DNA of 64,000 nucleotides from contig NZ_JAMHIV010000019.1 in the NCBI RefSeq assembly GCF_023897065.1, forward strand, positions 124,001-188,000, in the 5' to 3' direction. The translations under genes and the position numbers were made by a program. Each line of letters begins with the position of its first letter. Position 1 is the first letter of the stretch. Source of the DNA: Crossiella sp. SN42. Its GTDB lineage: Bacteria; Actinomycetota; Actinomycetes; Mycobacteriales; Pseudonocardiaceae. A model generated the notes under the pieces. That model was not told the origin of the DNA. It did no database searches and was given only the letters and a program-made list of their open reading frames with translations. Positions 1 to 8,538 of the stretch are shown piece after piece.

Positions 1-1148
1 GACTCTACGAGATCGCCCCAGAGATCCTCCACGTCTTCCAGGCCGATCGAGAGGCGGAGCAGGCGGGGGCTGATGCCGCAGGCCAGGCGGTCGGCGTCGG
101 CTACCAGGCGGTGGGTGAGCGCGGCCGGTCGCTCGATCAGGGAATCGACCGAACCGAGGCTCACCGCATGGGTGAAGAGGCGGAGCCGGGAGAGCAGGGC
201 ATCCGATTCTTCGAATGTCTCGATTGCCAGAATCGCGCCGGGTCCGCGCAGCTGCCTGCCGAGCACCCCGTGCGGATCGGAACCGGCCAGTCCCGGATAG
301 TGGACCTTGGCCACCGCGGGATGCTCGGTCAACCGCGCGGCCAGCTCCGCGGCGGTGCGCTGGGCGGCCTCCACCCGCAGCGGCAGGGTGGCCAGGCCGC
401 GGTGCAGCAGGTAGGCCGACATCGGGTGCAGCAGCGCGCCGGTGGCCACCCGCAGGCCGCGGATCGCGGCGGCCTGTTCGGCGGGGGCGGCCACGATGCC
501 GCCCATGGCGTCGCCGTGGCCGCCGAGGTACTTGGTGGCCGAGTGCAGCACGTAGGTGGCGCCGTGCGCGGCCGGGTTCTGCAGCACCGGGGTGGCGAAG
601 GTGTTGTCCACCAGCACCGGCACCCCGCAGGCCGCGGCGACCAGCGCGTCGAGGTCGACCAGGTCCAGGGTGGGGTTGGCCGGGGTCTCGGCGATGACCA
701 GTCCGGTGTCCGGCCGGATGGCCGCGGCGACCCCGGCGGCGTCGGTGTAGGTGACCTCGACGCCGAGGATGCCGCTGCTGAGCAGGTGGTCGGAGCCGCC
801 GTAGAGGGGGCGCAGCGCGACCACGTGGCGGCGGCCGGTGACCAGGCAGGCGGCCTGCACGGTGGCCACCAGCGCGGCCATGCCGCTGCCGAAGGCGACC
901 GCGTCGGGCAGGCCTTCCAGCTCGGCCAGGGCTCGCTCGAAGCGGGAGACGGTCGGGTTGACCAGGCGGCCGTAGACCGGGGAGGCGGCGGCCGGCGCGC
1001 CGGCGGCCAGTTCCAGCAGGGCCTGTTCGCCGAGGCCGGCATCGGGCAGGGGGTAGGTGGTGGACAGGTCGATCGGCAGCGCGTGCACGCCGAGGGAGGA
1101 CAGCTCCTGGCGGCCGGCGTGCACGGCGCGGGTGCGGATACCGCTCAT
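1..1148 (-). CDS. PLP-dependent Cys/Met-metabolism enzyme (cystathionine gamma-synthase/lyase family), 3' end cut by window edge
   Basis: The reading frame runs from an ATG at 1148 off the left edge, giving 382 residues. The family is usually 380-400 residues long, so only a few C-terminal residues are missing. Visible landmarks are YGR near residues 59-61, a GSGM phosphate-binding turn near 87-90, D181 for the cofactor ring nitrogen, and the Schiff-base lysine K206 in SATKYLGG. Members perform gamma-elimination or gamma-replacement on cystathionine, methionine or O-acyl-homoserine in the cytoplasm. The sequence alone does not tell lyase from synthase. It is divergent from an Lrp-type regulator 66 bases away, an arrangement that suggests amino acid-responsive control. 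Confidence 0.85.
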   Translation of the reverse strand, partial: MSGIRTRAVHAGRQELSSLGVHALPIDLSTTYPLPDAGLGEQALLELAAGAPAAASPVYGRLVNPTVSRFERALAELEGLPDAVAFGSGMAALVATVQAACLVTGRRHVVALRPLYGGSDHLLSSGILGVEVTYTDAAGVAAAIRPDTGLVIAETPANPTLDLVDLDALVAAACGVPVLVDNTFATPVLQNPAAHGATYVLHSATKYLGGHGDAMGGIVAAPAEQAAAIRGLRVATGALLHPMSAYLLHRGLATLPLRVEAAQRTAAELAARLTEHPAVAKVHYPGLAGSDPHGVLGRQLRGPGAILAIETFEESDALLSRLRLFTHAVSLGSVDSLIERPAALTHRLVADADRLACGISPRLLRLSIGLEDVEDLWGDLVE

Positions 1149-1214
1149 GGCCGGAATCGTGGCGCGCACGTCGGTGTCTCCGGTTAGATTGCGAATCCTG
1201 TTCGGCGAAGTGGG

Positions 1215-1697
1215 GTGAGGTCCGTGCTGGATGCGGTGGACGCGGCCATCGTGCGGGAGTTGCAGAACGACGCTCGGCTGCCGAACAAGGACCTGGCCGC
1301 CAGGGTCAACCTGGCGCCCTCGACCTGTCTGGTCCGGCACCGGGCGCTGCGTGAGCGCGGGGTGCTCACCGGGTACCGGGCCGAGGTGGACCTGGCCGCG
1401 CTGGGCAGGCCGGTGCAGGCGATGATCGCGGTGCGGGTGCGCCCGCACACCAGGGCGATCGTGCAGCCGTTCATCGACTTCGCGCTGGCCCTGCCGGAGA
1501 CGGTGTCGCTGGCGCACGTGGCCGGTCCCGACGACTTCCTGGTGCACGTGGCGGTGGCCGACACCACGCACCTGCAGCGGCTGGTGCTGGACTCCTTCAC
1601 CACCCGCAAGGAGGTCGCGCAGTTGCAGACGCACCTGGTCTTCGAGCACGTGCGCAAGGGCGCGGTGCCCCCGGCCGGGGGTGTGCTGGACGGCTGA
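1215..1697 (+). CDS. Lrp/AsnC family transcriptional regulator
   Basis: This is a 160-residue protein with an N-terminal winged helix-turn-helix (about residues 5-55; DAAIVRELQNDAR, then LAPSTCLVRHRALRERGVL). A C-terminal RAM-type ligand-binding domain follows, ending near residue 150. The size and layout are those of single-copy Lrp/AsnC regulators, which sense amino acids and often control the adjacent transport or catabolic gene. It diverges from the PLP enzyme at 1148, its likely target. The intergenic gap holds a small dyad, GATT-GCG-AATC (1187-1197), which could be a half operator. GTG 1215 is used as the start; GTG 1224 is an alternative closer to the GGTGAGG stretch. Confidence 0.85.
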   Translation: MRSVLDAVDAAIVRELQNDARLPNKDLAARVNLAPSTCLVRHRALRERGVLTGYRAEVDLAALGRPVQAMIAVRVRPHTRAIVQPFIDFALALPETVSLAHVAGPDDFLVHVAVADTTHLQRLVLDSFTTRKEVAQLQTHLVFEHVRKGAVPPAGGVLDG

Positions 1698-1767
1698 GCG
1701 GGGCTGATCCGGTGAGTTCCCGGGGTTTTGCGGGTGTGGGCGCGGCGCGCAGGATACCGTCCACGCC

Positions 1768-2217
1768 GTGTCCGCACCACAAGATCCGGCCACGCCGGAC
1801 CCCGCGCAGTACTACCCGGCCGCCCCGCAGTCCTACGACTCGGGCAAGTTCCAGGCCCAGCCCGCCTATCCGGTCCAGCCTGGCTACCCGGCCGAGTACG
1901 GCTACCCGGCACAGCAGCAGGGCTACCAGGGTTACCAGGGCTATCCCGGCTACCAGCAGCCGTACCCGGTGCAGCGCAAGACCAACGGCCTGTCCGTCGC
2001 CGCGCTGGTCTGCGGGATCATCCCGTTCTTCGTGCTGCCGCTGCTCGGGATCATCTTCGGCGCGATCGCGCTGAACCAGATCAAGCGCACCGGCGACGAG
2101 GGCCGCGGCATGGCGCTGGCCGGGCTGATCGTCGGCTGCGTGTGGGTGGGGCTGTTCCTGCTGGTGTTCCTGATCCCGCTGCTGTTCGTCGGTTCGGTGC
2201 CGTTCCTCGTGCGGTGA
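1768..2217 (+). CDS. DUF4190-type small membrane protein with Tyr/Pro/Gly-rich N-terminus
   Basis: This is a 149-residue protein. Residues 1-70 are a cytosolic low-complexity stretch of repeated GYP and GYQ units. A KTNGLSVAALVCGIIP stretch then leads into the first membrane helix, and LAGLIVGCVWVGLFLLVFLIPLL forms the second. The loop AIALNQIKRTGDEGRGMALAG is characteristic of DUF4190. Function is unknown. The start is GTG 1768. It lies 49 bases before a paralogous membrane protein with the same core, so the pair looks like a tandem duplication in one transcription unit. No enzyme motif is visible. Confidence 0.75.
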   Translation: MSAPQDPATPDPAQYYPAAPQSYDSGKFQAQPAYPVQPGYPAEYGYPAQQQGYQGYQGYPGYQQPYPVQRKTNGLSVAALVCGIIPFFVLPLLGIIFGAIALNQIKRTGDEGRGMALAGLIVGCVWVGLFLLVFLIPLLFVGSVPFLVR

Positions 2218-2266
2218 GCCGGATCCGGTTTGCCTCAACGGCCGGAACTGGTGGACAGTTCCGGCC

Positions 2267-3031
2267 GTGACAGATCAGCCGCAGCCGGAGCAGCAGGGCC
2301 AGCCGGGTCAGCAGCCCTCTCCGGCGCAGTTCTACCCGTCGGCGCCGCCGCCTCCGCCAGAGGCGCCGCCCGGCTACCCGGGTTACCCGAACCCCGGTTA
2401 TCCGCAGCCGCCCAAGCCCGCCAACACCAACGGCTTCGCCATCGCCACGCTGGTGCTGGGCATCCTGCCGATCATCCTGACCAACATCCTGGCGGTGATC
2501 TTCGGGATCATCTCGCTGCGCCAGATCAAGCAGCGCGGGGACAACGGCAAGGGGCTGGCCATCGCCGGTCTGGTGGTGGGCAGCGCGTGGCTGCTGCTGC
2601 TGACCTTCGCGGTGGTGGTCGCGATCAACACCAGGGCGCTGCGGAACGAGGCCGGGCAGGTCACCGAGTCTGGGCGGATGACCGTGCTCAACCTGAAGGT
2701 GGGCGACTGCTTCGACGGGATCAAGGAGAGCAAGTCGATCTCCTCGGTCACCGCCCAGCCCTGCGGCTCCCCGCACGAGGCCGAGGTGATGGACCGCTGG
2801 GACATGGCGGGCGGTTCGACCTACCCGGGCGAGGCGACCATCACCGATGACATCGCGGCCGAGTGCGATGAGCGGATGACCGCGATGCTGCCGGAGGCCG
2901 AGCTGGCCAAGGTGGAGATCTTCTACTTCTACCCGACCGCCTCCTCCTGGCGCACTGGCGACCGGACCGCGGTGTGCGTGGTGGCGGGGGCCAACAAGAC
3001 CAAGCTGACGCAGAAGATGCCGCGGCGCTAA
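2267..3031 (+). CDS. DUF4190 membrane protein with C-terminal septum-formation-like domain
   Basis: This is a 254-residue protein from GTG 2267. Residues 1-50 are Pro/Gln/Tyr-rich, and two membrane helices (about 58-120) carry the DUF4190 loop LRQIKQRGDNGKGLAIAG. An extracytoplasmic domain of about 125 residues opens with LKVGDCFDG and has paired cysteines (VGDCF, QPCGSPH, AAECDE, AVCVV). The VGDCF...PCGSPHEAEV pattern fits the actinobacterial septum-formation family (PF13845-like). The cysteines may form disulfides outside the cell. Its upstream neighbour is a shorter paralogue without this domain. A role at the cell envelope is inferred from topology only. Confidence 0.7.
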   Translation: MTDQPQPEQQGQPGQQPSPAQFYPSAPPPPPEAPPGYPGYPNPGYPQPPKPANTNGFAIATLVLGILPIILTNILAVIFGIISLRQIKQRGDNGKGLAIAGLVVGSAWLLLLTFAVVVAINTRALRNEAGQVTESGRMTVLNLKVGDCFDGIKESKSISSVTAQPCGSPHEAEVMDRWDMAGGSTYPGEATITDDIAAECDERMTAMLPEAELAKVEIFYFYPTASSWRTGDRTAVCVVAGANKTKLTQKMPRR

Positions 3032-3336
3032 GGAATTCCGGCCAGGCGGAGTCCGGCGGCGGTGCCCGCCGCGAGCAGCACGACCACTACGAAGGGCAGC
3101 TTCCGCCACGCGGCCACGGCCCCGACCAGCACGCCGGCTGGTCGGGCCCAGCCGGCGAAGCCCTGTCCGTCCAGCACGGCCTGGGTGAGCACCAGCGCGG
3201 ACAGCAGCGCGATCGCGGCCAGGGCCAGTCCGCGTTGCAGGCGCTCGGAGATCTCCAGGCGGTCGCGCAGGAACGGGCCCGCCGCGCGCAGGGCGTAGGT
3301 GCCGCCGGCCAGCAGCAGCACGGTGGTCAGGGTCAT
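3028..3336 (-). CDS. azlD: AzlD-type branched-chain amino acid exporter subunit
   Basis: This is a 102-residue, four-helix membrane protein. It shows the AzlD hallmarks near the start, LLAGGTYALRAAGPFL, followed by a hydrophobic C-terminus. AzlD is the small subunit of the AzlCD exporter for branched-chain amino acids and analogues in the cytoplasmic membrane. Its ATG (3336) overlaps the azlC stop by four bases (ATGA), so the two are translationally coupled. The stop overlaps by four bases the end of the convergent DUF4190 gene. Confidence 0.85.
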   Translation of the reverse strand: MTLTTVLLLAGGTYALRAAGPFLRDRLEISERLQRGLALAAIALLSALVLTQAVLDGQGFAGWARPAGVLVGAVAAWRKLPFVVVVLLAAGTAAGLRLAGIP

Positions 3337-4022
3337 GCGGTCCTCCGCTTCCACTTCGGCACGGGCAGGGCGGCGGCCAGGCCGAGCAGGCCCAGCAGCA
3401 CCGGCAGGCCGGGGGGCAGCAATGGCGCGGTGCCCACCGCGATCAGGCCGCCCAGCAGCGCCACCCGGCGCGGGATCTTCTCCGAGAGCTGCGGCAGGAT
3501 CAGCGCGAGCATGCCCGCCGGGAACACCGCGTCCAGGCCGAAGTCCTTCGGGTCGCCCACCGCGGCGCCGAGCAGCGCGCCGAGCAGGGTGCCGGTGTTC
3601 CAGGTGAGGAAGGCGGCCAGGCTGGAGGCCCAGTACACCGCGCGGGCCCGTTCGGGGTCGCGCTGGGCCAGTGCGAAGGCCACCGACTGGTCGATCATCA
3701 GGTAGCTGCCGAGCAGGCGGGCAGGCCAGCGCGGCCCGAACACCCCGCCCACGGCCAGGCCGAAGGGCAGCAGCCGGGCGTTGACCAGCAGCCCGGCCAG
3801 CACGGTGGCCACCGGGCCCGCGCCCGCGGCGGCCACGCCGACCGCGGTGAACTGGGCGCCGCCGGCGAAGACCAGCACGGACATGGCCACCGTGAGCCAC
3901 ACGGACATGCCGGAGGTCACCGCGACCGCCCCGAAGGACATCCCCATCACGCCGCCGGTCAGGGCGGCGGCACTCACATCGCGGATCAACGCGGAATCGA
4001 GTGTTCGCCATATCGAACGCAT
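3333..4022 (-). CDS. azlC: AzlC family branched-chain amino acid exporter, large subunit
   Basis: This is a 229-residue protein with about eight hydrophobic segments. Typical AzlC features include GVMGMSFGAVAVTSGM near the N-terminus, FAGGAQFTAVG around residue 52, and an NARLLPFGLA segment near residue 80. With AzlD it forms a branched-chain amino acid exporter in the inner membrane. The start is ATG 4022, five bases after a TATAGG -10-like hexamer on the minus strand, so the mRNA may be leaderless. A GTTC-N8-GAAC dyad lies over codons 2-7 and is a candidate operator for the divergent XRE-cupin regulator. Confidence 0.88.
   Translation of the reverse strand: MRSIWRTLDSALIRDVSAAALTGGVMGMSFGAVAVTSGMSVWLTVAMSVLVFAGGAQFTAVGVAAAGAGPVATVLAGLLVNARLLPFGLAVGGVFGPRWPARLLGSYLMIDQSVAFALAQRDPERARAVYWASSLAAFLTWNTGTLLGALLGAAVGDPKDFGLDAVFPAGMLALILPQLSEKIPRRVALLGGLIAVGTAPLLPPGLPVLLGLLGLAAALPVPKWKRRTA
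4003..4018. promoter_or_regulatory. Candidate XRE-cupin operator, GTTC-N8-GAAC, at the azlC start
   Basis: The sequence GTTCG-CCATAT-CGAAC is a perfect 5-6-5 inverted repeat at codons 2-7 of azlC. A TATAGG -10-like element (reverse complement at 4028-4033) ends five bases before the azlC ATG, so the dyad would sit just downstream of the transcription start. The same GTTC-N8-GAAC architecture recurs at 50175-50190 beside the window's other XRE-cupin regulator. Further GAACAC half-sites lie at 4036-4041 and 4084-4089. Confidence 0.55.
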
Positions 4023-4091
4023 CGACGCCTATACTGAACACACTAAGGTGCGTTCGTCAACGCGAATATCACCACCGCTGGAGCGAACACG

Positions 4092-4658
4092 ATGGCCGAC
4101 TCCCGTGCCGGCGGCGCCCCGCTGGGCACCATCGCCGCCAACCTGCGCCGGGAACGCGACCGCACCGGGCTGACCCTCACCGAGCTGGCCAAACGCGCCG
4201 GGATCGCCAAGTCCACGCTGTCCCAGCTGGAGTCGGCCAGCGGCAACCCGAGCGTGGAGACGCTGTGGGCGCTGGGCGTGGCCCTAGGGGTGCCGTTCTC
4301 CCGCCTGGTGGAGCCGCAGCGGGTGCCGGTGCGGGTGATCCGGGCCGGTGAGGGGCCGGGGGTGGCCTCGGAGCAGGCGGCGTTCGTGGGCACGCTGCTC
4401 TCGGCCTGCCCGCCGGGGGCGCGGCGGGACATCTACGTGATCACCATGGAGCCGGGGCAGGCGCGGCTGGCCGACCCGCACATCCCCGGTTCGATCGAGC
4501 ACGCGGTGGTCAGCACCGGGCGGCTGCGCTGCGGGCCGGCGGAGGCCGCGGTGGAGCTGGACCCCGGCGACTACGCGGCCTTCCCCGGCGACGCCCCGCA
4601 CGTCTACGAGGCTCTGGCCCCGGGCACGGCGTTCGTGCTGGTCATGGAACACGTGTGA
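4092..4658 (+). CDS. XRE family regulator with C-terminal cupin domain
   Basis: This is a 188-residue protein with an XRE helix-turn-helix at about residues 12-66 (LTLTELAKRAGIAKSTLSQLESASGNPS) followed by a cupin sensor domain. The cupin includes LDPGDYAAFPGDAPHVYEAL, with the glycine turns and a histidine of the family. Such proteins usually repress or activate the adjacent operon in response to a small molecule. It is divergent from azlCD with a 69-base gap, so branched-chain amino acid export is the probable target. A GC-rich hairpin terminator follows immediately. It resembles the second XRE-cupin regulator at 50.2-50.8 kb. Confidence 0.88.
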   Translation: MADSRAGGAPLGTIAANLRRERDRTGLTLTELAKRAGIAKSTLSQLESASGNPSVETLWALGVALGVPFSRLVEPQRVPVRVIRAGEGPGVASEQAAFVGTLLSACPPGARRDIYVITMEPGQARLADPHIPGSIEHAVVSTGRLRCGPAEAAVELDPGDYAAFPGDAPHVYEALAPGTAFVLVMEHV

Positions 4659-4688
4659 CCGCCCGCCCCGGTGAGCGGGGACGGGCGG
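4659..4688. terminator. GC-rich hairpin between convergent genes
   Basis: The arm CCGCCCGCCCCG (4659-4670) pairs with CGGGG plus CGGGCGG (4676-4688) with one bulged A and a short loop. It starts one base after the XRE-cupin stop codon and lies 13 bases before the convergent pdxS stop. It probably serves both genes as a terminator. There is no T-run, as is usual in high-GC actinomycetes. Confidence 0.6.
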
Positions 4689-4701
4689 CCTGCGTGCAGG
4701 A

Positions 4702-5601
4702 CTACCAGCCGCGGGTGGCCAGGCGCTGGTTGTCCGGGAGGTCGGAGATGTTGATGCCGACCATGGCCTCGCCCAGGCCGCGGGAGACCTTGGCGATGAC
4801 GTCGGGGTCGTCGTGGAAGGTGGTGGCCTTGACGATGGCCTCGGCGCGCTTGGCCGGGTCGCCGGACTTGAAGATGCCGGAGCCGACGAAGACGCCCTCG
4901 GCGCCCAGCTGCATCATCATCGCCGCGTCCGCCGGGGTGGCGATGCCGCCCGCGGTGAACAGCACCACCGGCAGCTTGCCCAGCTGGGCGATCTCCTTGA
5001 CCAGCTCGTACGGCGCGCGCAGCTCCTTGGCGGCGACGAAGAGCTCCGGCTCGTCGAGCAGGGTCAGCCGCTTGATGTCGGCGCGGATCTGGCGCATGTG
5101 CCGGGTCGCCTCGACCACGTTGCCGGTGCCGGCCTCGCCCTTGGAGCGGATCATGGCCGCGCCCTCGCTGATCCGGCGCAGCGCCTCACCCAGGTTGGTC
5201 GCGCCGCAGACGAAGGGCACGGTGAAGTCCCACTTGTCGATGTGGTGGGCCTCGTCGGCCGGGGTCAGCACCTCGGACTCGTCGATGTAGTCCACGCCGA
5301 TGGCCTGCAGCACCTGGGCCTCGGCGAAGTGGCCGATCCGGGCCTTGGCCATCACCGGGATGGACACCGCGGAGATGATGCCGTCGATCATGTCGGGGTC
5401 GCTCATCCGGGCCACGCCGCCCTGCACCCGGATGTCGGCGGGGACCCGCTCCAGGGCCATCACCGCGACGGCGCCGGCGTCCTCGGCGATCTTGGCCTGC
5501 TCCGGGGTGACCACGTCCATGATCACGCCGCCCTTGAGCATCTCGGCCATACCGCGCTTGACCCGCGCGGTGCCGACGGCCTGGATGTCACTGGAGGTCA
5601 C
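4702..5601 (-). CDS. pdxS: Pyridoxal 5'-phosphate synthase, PdxS subunit
   Basis: This is a 299-residue TIM-barrel enzyme that makes PLP from ribose 5-phosphate, glyceraldehyde 3-phosphate and ammonia. Family-diagnostic stretches are [35 protein letters not shown] with Schiff-base K86, [10 protein letters not shown], and SKGEAGTG with the second catalytic lysine K154. GTG 5601 is preferred because an AGGA stretch precedes it and the product then matches family length; ATG 5643 would add 14 atypical residues. PdxS normally needs the glutaminase PdxT for ammonia, and no pdxT lies next to it here. A PNPOx-like gene lies upstream on the same strand. Confidence 0.95.
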   Translation of the reverse strand: MTSSDIQAVGTARVKRGMAEMLKGGVIMDVVTPEQAKIAEDAGAVAVMALERVPADIRVQGGVARMSDPDMIDGIISAVSIPVMAKARIGHFAEAQVLQAIGVDYIDESEVLTPADEAHHIDKWDFTVPFVCGATNLGEALRRISEGAAMIRSKGEAGTGNVVEATRHMRQIRADIKRLTLLDEPELFVAAKELRAPYELVKEIAQLGKLPVVLFTAGGIATPADAAMMMQLGAEGVFVGSGIFKSGDPAKRAEAIVKATTFHDDPDVIAKVSRGLGEAMVGINISDLPDNQRLATRGW

Positions 5602-5741
5602 TGGTGTCCTGCCCAACTGTGCGCTGAAGTGGGAAAACCCCACTCCGGTGGATGACTTGGACCCTCATGCTACGACCGGACGCGGCCCCCTGAAGTGGCC
5701 AATTCCGCGCGATCTGAGCAGGCCAGTTACCCGCGTCACGC

Positions 5742-6266
5742 TCACCGGCCGCCGGGTGGGCCGAAACGCCACCTGGTCATGCTCTCCCCGTTCTGGGCCC
5801 AGCCGAAGACCACCCTGGGCCGCACCAGGTAGGCGGGGCCGCCTTGGCCGCCCTCCCCGGCCAGGCGGCCGTCGGCCAGGTGCAGCGCCCAGCGGTACTT
5901 GCGGTGCAGCTCCTCGGCCAGCCGGGACAGGTCGGCCTGGGCGCTGAGCACGGTGGCCTCCCCCTCGGCGATGACCACCTCGTCGCCGCTTTCCAGGTGC
6001 ACGGTGATCTCCCGGCTGACCGCCAGGTTGCGCACCGCGGTCGAACCGGTGACGAAGCAGAACCCCGCGGGCAGCCACACGCCCCACACCGGCCGGGTGT
6101 GCGGGCGGCGGGCGGCGCTGCTGGTGGCGATCCAGTAGTTGCGGGCGTCTTCCAGGCGGTAGCGGGCCCAGTCCCAGTCCAGCAGGTGCGCGCCGGTGGC
6201 GGGCACGCCGCCGCGGCTGGGCCGTGCGGTGCGCGGGCGGGGCAGCGGGGTCAGCAGCTCACTCAT
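5742..6266 (-). CDS. Pyridoxamine 5'-phosphate oxidase-family protein
   Basis: This is a protein of about 174 residues with a split-barrel flavin-binding fold. Indicators are NYWIATSSAARRPHTRPVWGVWL near residues 43-65, FVTGSTAVRNLA, and a C-terminal PRVVFGWAQN...TRWRF segment typical of PNPOx-like proteins. These use FMN or F420 and are often not true PdxH enzymes, so the substrate is uncertain. ATG 6266 (MSELL) is preferred; 6275 is three codons upstream. It lies 140 bases upstream of pdxS on the same strand. A PNPOx-type gene also neighbours pdxS in mycobacteria, which supports a B6 link by context. Confidence 0.75.
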   Translation of the reverse strand: MSELLTPLPRPRTARPSRGGVPATGAHLLDWDWARYRLEDARNYWIATSSAARRPHTRPVWGVWLPAGFCFVTGSTAVRNLAVSREITVHLESGDEVVIAEGEATVLSAQADLSRLAEELHRKYRWALHLADGRLAGEGGQGGPAYLVRPRVVFGWAQNGESMTRWRFGPPGGR

Positions 6267-6396
6267 CACCGCCAATTAGTACTCCCGGATGGTGCGACGG
6301 CCCGGGGGTGGACGCCACCAGGCCATCGGGTGTGAGATCGGACACATCCAACGCGCGGCCGGAGCAGGCCGGCCGCGTTCGGGAGGTGGAAGTGCC

Positions 6397-8481
6397 ATGG
6401 GCAGCAAGCACGCCGACAACGGCCACGCCGGCGGCCAGGTCGCTGTAGCCGACCCCACCAAGGTGCGCAACGTCGTGCTGGTCGGGCCTTCCGGCTCCGG
6501 GAAGACCACGCTCACCGAGGCGCTGCTGGCCGCGGCGGGGGTGATCAACCGCACCGGCTCGGTCACCGAGGGGACCACGGTGTGCGACCACGATCCGGCC
6601 GCGGTGCGCCAGCAGCGCTCGGTCGGGCTGTCGGTGGCCCCGTTCATGCACGGCGAGGTCAAGGTCAACCTGATCGACACCCCCGGGTACGCCGACTTCG
6701 TGGGCGAGCTGCGCGCCGGGCTGCGCGCGGCCGACGCGGCGCTGTTCGTGGTGTGCGCCGCGGAGGGGGTGGACGCGGCCACGGTCACGCTGTGGCAGGA
6801 GTGCGCGGCGGTGGGCATGCCGCGCGCGGTGGTCATCGCCCGCTGCGACCACCAGCGCGCCGACATCGACGCCGAGACCGCGGCCTGCCGGGAGGCCTTC
6901 GGCGACGGCGTGCTGCCGCTGTACCTGCCGATCCGCGAGGGCGGGTCGCTGACCGGGCTGGTCGGGCTGATCACCGGTTCGCCGCCGGAGTCGATGGCCG
7001 AGGAGTTCGCGCTGGCCAGGGACACCCTGATCGAGGGGATCATCGCCGAGAGCGAGGACGAGACGCTGATGGAGCGCTACCTGGAGGGCGAGGAGCTCGA
7101 CCAGGGGGTGCTGATCGCGGACCTGGAGACCGCGGTGGCGCGCGGCTCCTTCCACCCGGTGATCCCGGTGTGCTCGACCACCGGGCTGGGCGTGCCCGAG
7201 CTGCTGGAGATGCTCACCCGCGCCTTCCCCTCCCCCGCCGAGCACGAGCCGCCCGAGGTCACCGGCACCGACGGCATCCCCCGCCCCCGCCTGGCCGCCG
7301 ACCCGGACGGGCCCCTGGTCGCGGAGGTGGTGCGCACCGCGGTGGACTCCTACGTGGGCCGGGTGTCGCTGGTGCGGGTGTTCTCCGGGACGCTGCGCCC
7401 GGAACGGCCGGTGCACATCTCCGGGCATGGCATGGCCGAGCGGGGCCACGAGGACCACGACGTCGACGAGCGGGTCGCGCACGTCTACTCCCCGCTGGGC
7501 GCGACGCTGCGCGAGGTGCCCTACTGCGTGGCCGGTGACGTGTGCGCGCTGACCAAGCTGACCTCCGCCGAGACCGGGGACACCGTCTCCGCGCCGGAGG
7601 ACCCGCTGCTGGTGCGGCCGTGGGACATGCCCGAGCCGCTGCTGCCGATCGCGGTGCTGGCCCGCACCCGCAGCGATGAGGACGTCCTCGCGCGCAACCT
7701 GGCCAAGCTGGCCGCCAGCGACCCGACGCTGCGGCTGGAGCGCAACGCCGAGACCCACCAGCTGGTGCTGTGGTGCATGGGCGAGGCACACGCCGACGTG
7801 GTGCTGCAACGGCTGCGCGCCGGGGGCGCCGAGGTCGACACCGAGCCGGTGCGGGTGCCGCTGCGGGAGACCTTCGCCAAGGCGGGCAAGGGCCACGGGC
7901 GGCACGTGAAGCAGTCCGGCGGGCACGGCCAGTACGCGGTGTGCGACCTGGTAGTGGAACCGCTGCCGCGCGGCGCGGGCCTGGAGTTCGTGGACAAGGT
8001 GGTCGGCGGCGCGGTGCCGCACCAGTTCATCCCGAGCGTGGAGAAGGGCGTGCGGGCCCAGATGGCCAAGGGCCTGCAGTCCGGTTATCCGGTGGTGGAC
8101 ATCAGGGTCAGCCTGGTCGACGGCAAGGCGCACAGCGTGGACTCCAGCGATGCCGCCTTCCAGACCGCGGCCTCGCTGGCCTTGAAGGAGGCCGCCGCCT
8201 CGGCCGGGATCGCCATGCTGGAACCGGTGGACGAGGTCGCGGTGCTGCTGCCCGATGACCACCTGGGCACCGTGCTGGGCGACCTGTCCGGCCGCCGCGG
8301 CCGGGTGCTGGGCACCGAGGCCGCGGGCGCGGGCCGGACCATGGTTCGCGCCGAGGTGCCGTGCACGGAGTTGTTGCGCTACGCCATCGACCTGCGTTCG
8401 CTGACCTCCGGCACCGCGACCTTCACCCGCCGCTTCGCCCGCTACGACCCGCTGCCGGAGGCGATCGCGGCCAAGCTCTGA
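6397..8481 (+). CDS. Elongation factor G-like protein (EF-G2 type)
   Basis: This is a 694-residue translational GTPase-like protein with EF-G domain order. It has the P-loop GPSGSGKT (residues 30-37) and DTPGYADF (94-101). The G4 position reads RCDH (149-152) instead of NKxD, so guanine recognition is probably altered. Domains II-V follow, including GKGHGRHVKQSGGHGQYAVC and a C-terminal domain ending near DPLPEAIAAKL. EF-G2 proteins of actinobacteria are paralogues of the housekeeping FusA and may not act in elongation. ATG 6397 is chosen for its strong GGAGGTGGA ribosome site; upstream in-frame starts lack one. Confidence 0.85.
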   Translation: MGSKHADNGHAGGQVAVADPTKVRNVVLVGPSGSGKTTLTEALLAAAGVINRTGSVTEGTTVCDHDPAAVRQQRSVGLSVAPFMHGEVKVNLIDTPGYADFVGELRAGLRAADAALFVVCAAEGVDAATVTLWQECAAVGMPRAVVIARCDHQRADIDAETAACREAFGDGVLPLYLPIREGGSLTGLVGLITGSPPESMAEEFALARDTLIEGIIAESEDETLMERYLEGEELDQGVLIADLETAVARGSFHPVIPVCSTTGLGVPELLEMLTRAFPSPAEHEPPEVTGTDGIPRPRLAADPDGPLVAEVVRTAVDSYVGRVSLVRVFSGTLRPERPVHISGHGMAERGHEDHDVDERVAHVYSPLGATLREVPYCVAGDVCALTKLTSAETGDTVSAPEDPLLVRPWDMPEPLLPIAVLARTRSDEDVLARNLAKLAASDPTLRLERNAETHQLVLWCMGEAHADVVLQRLRAGGAEVDTEPVRVPLRETFAKAGKGHGRHVKQSGGHGQYAVCDLVVEPLPRGAGLEFVDKVVGGAVPHQFIPSVEKGVRAQMAKGLQSGYPVVDIRVSLVDGKAHSVDSSDAAFQTAASLALKEAAASAGIAMLEPVDEVAVLLPDDHLGTVLGDLSGRRGRVLGTEAAGAGRTMVRAEVPCTELLRYAIDLRSLTSGTATFTRRFARYDPLPEAIAAKL

Positions 8482-8538
8482 ACAACGGCCGAACATCGCT
8501 GCGTGCTCCGGTGCGGCCGCGGTGGGTAGCGTCGGGTC

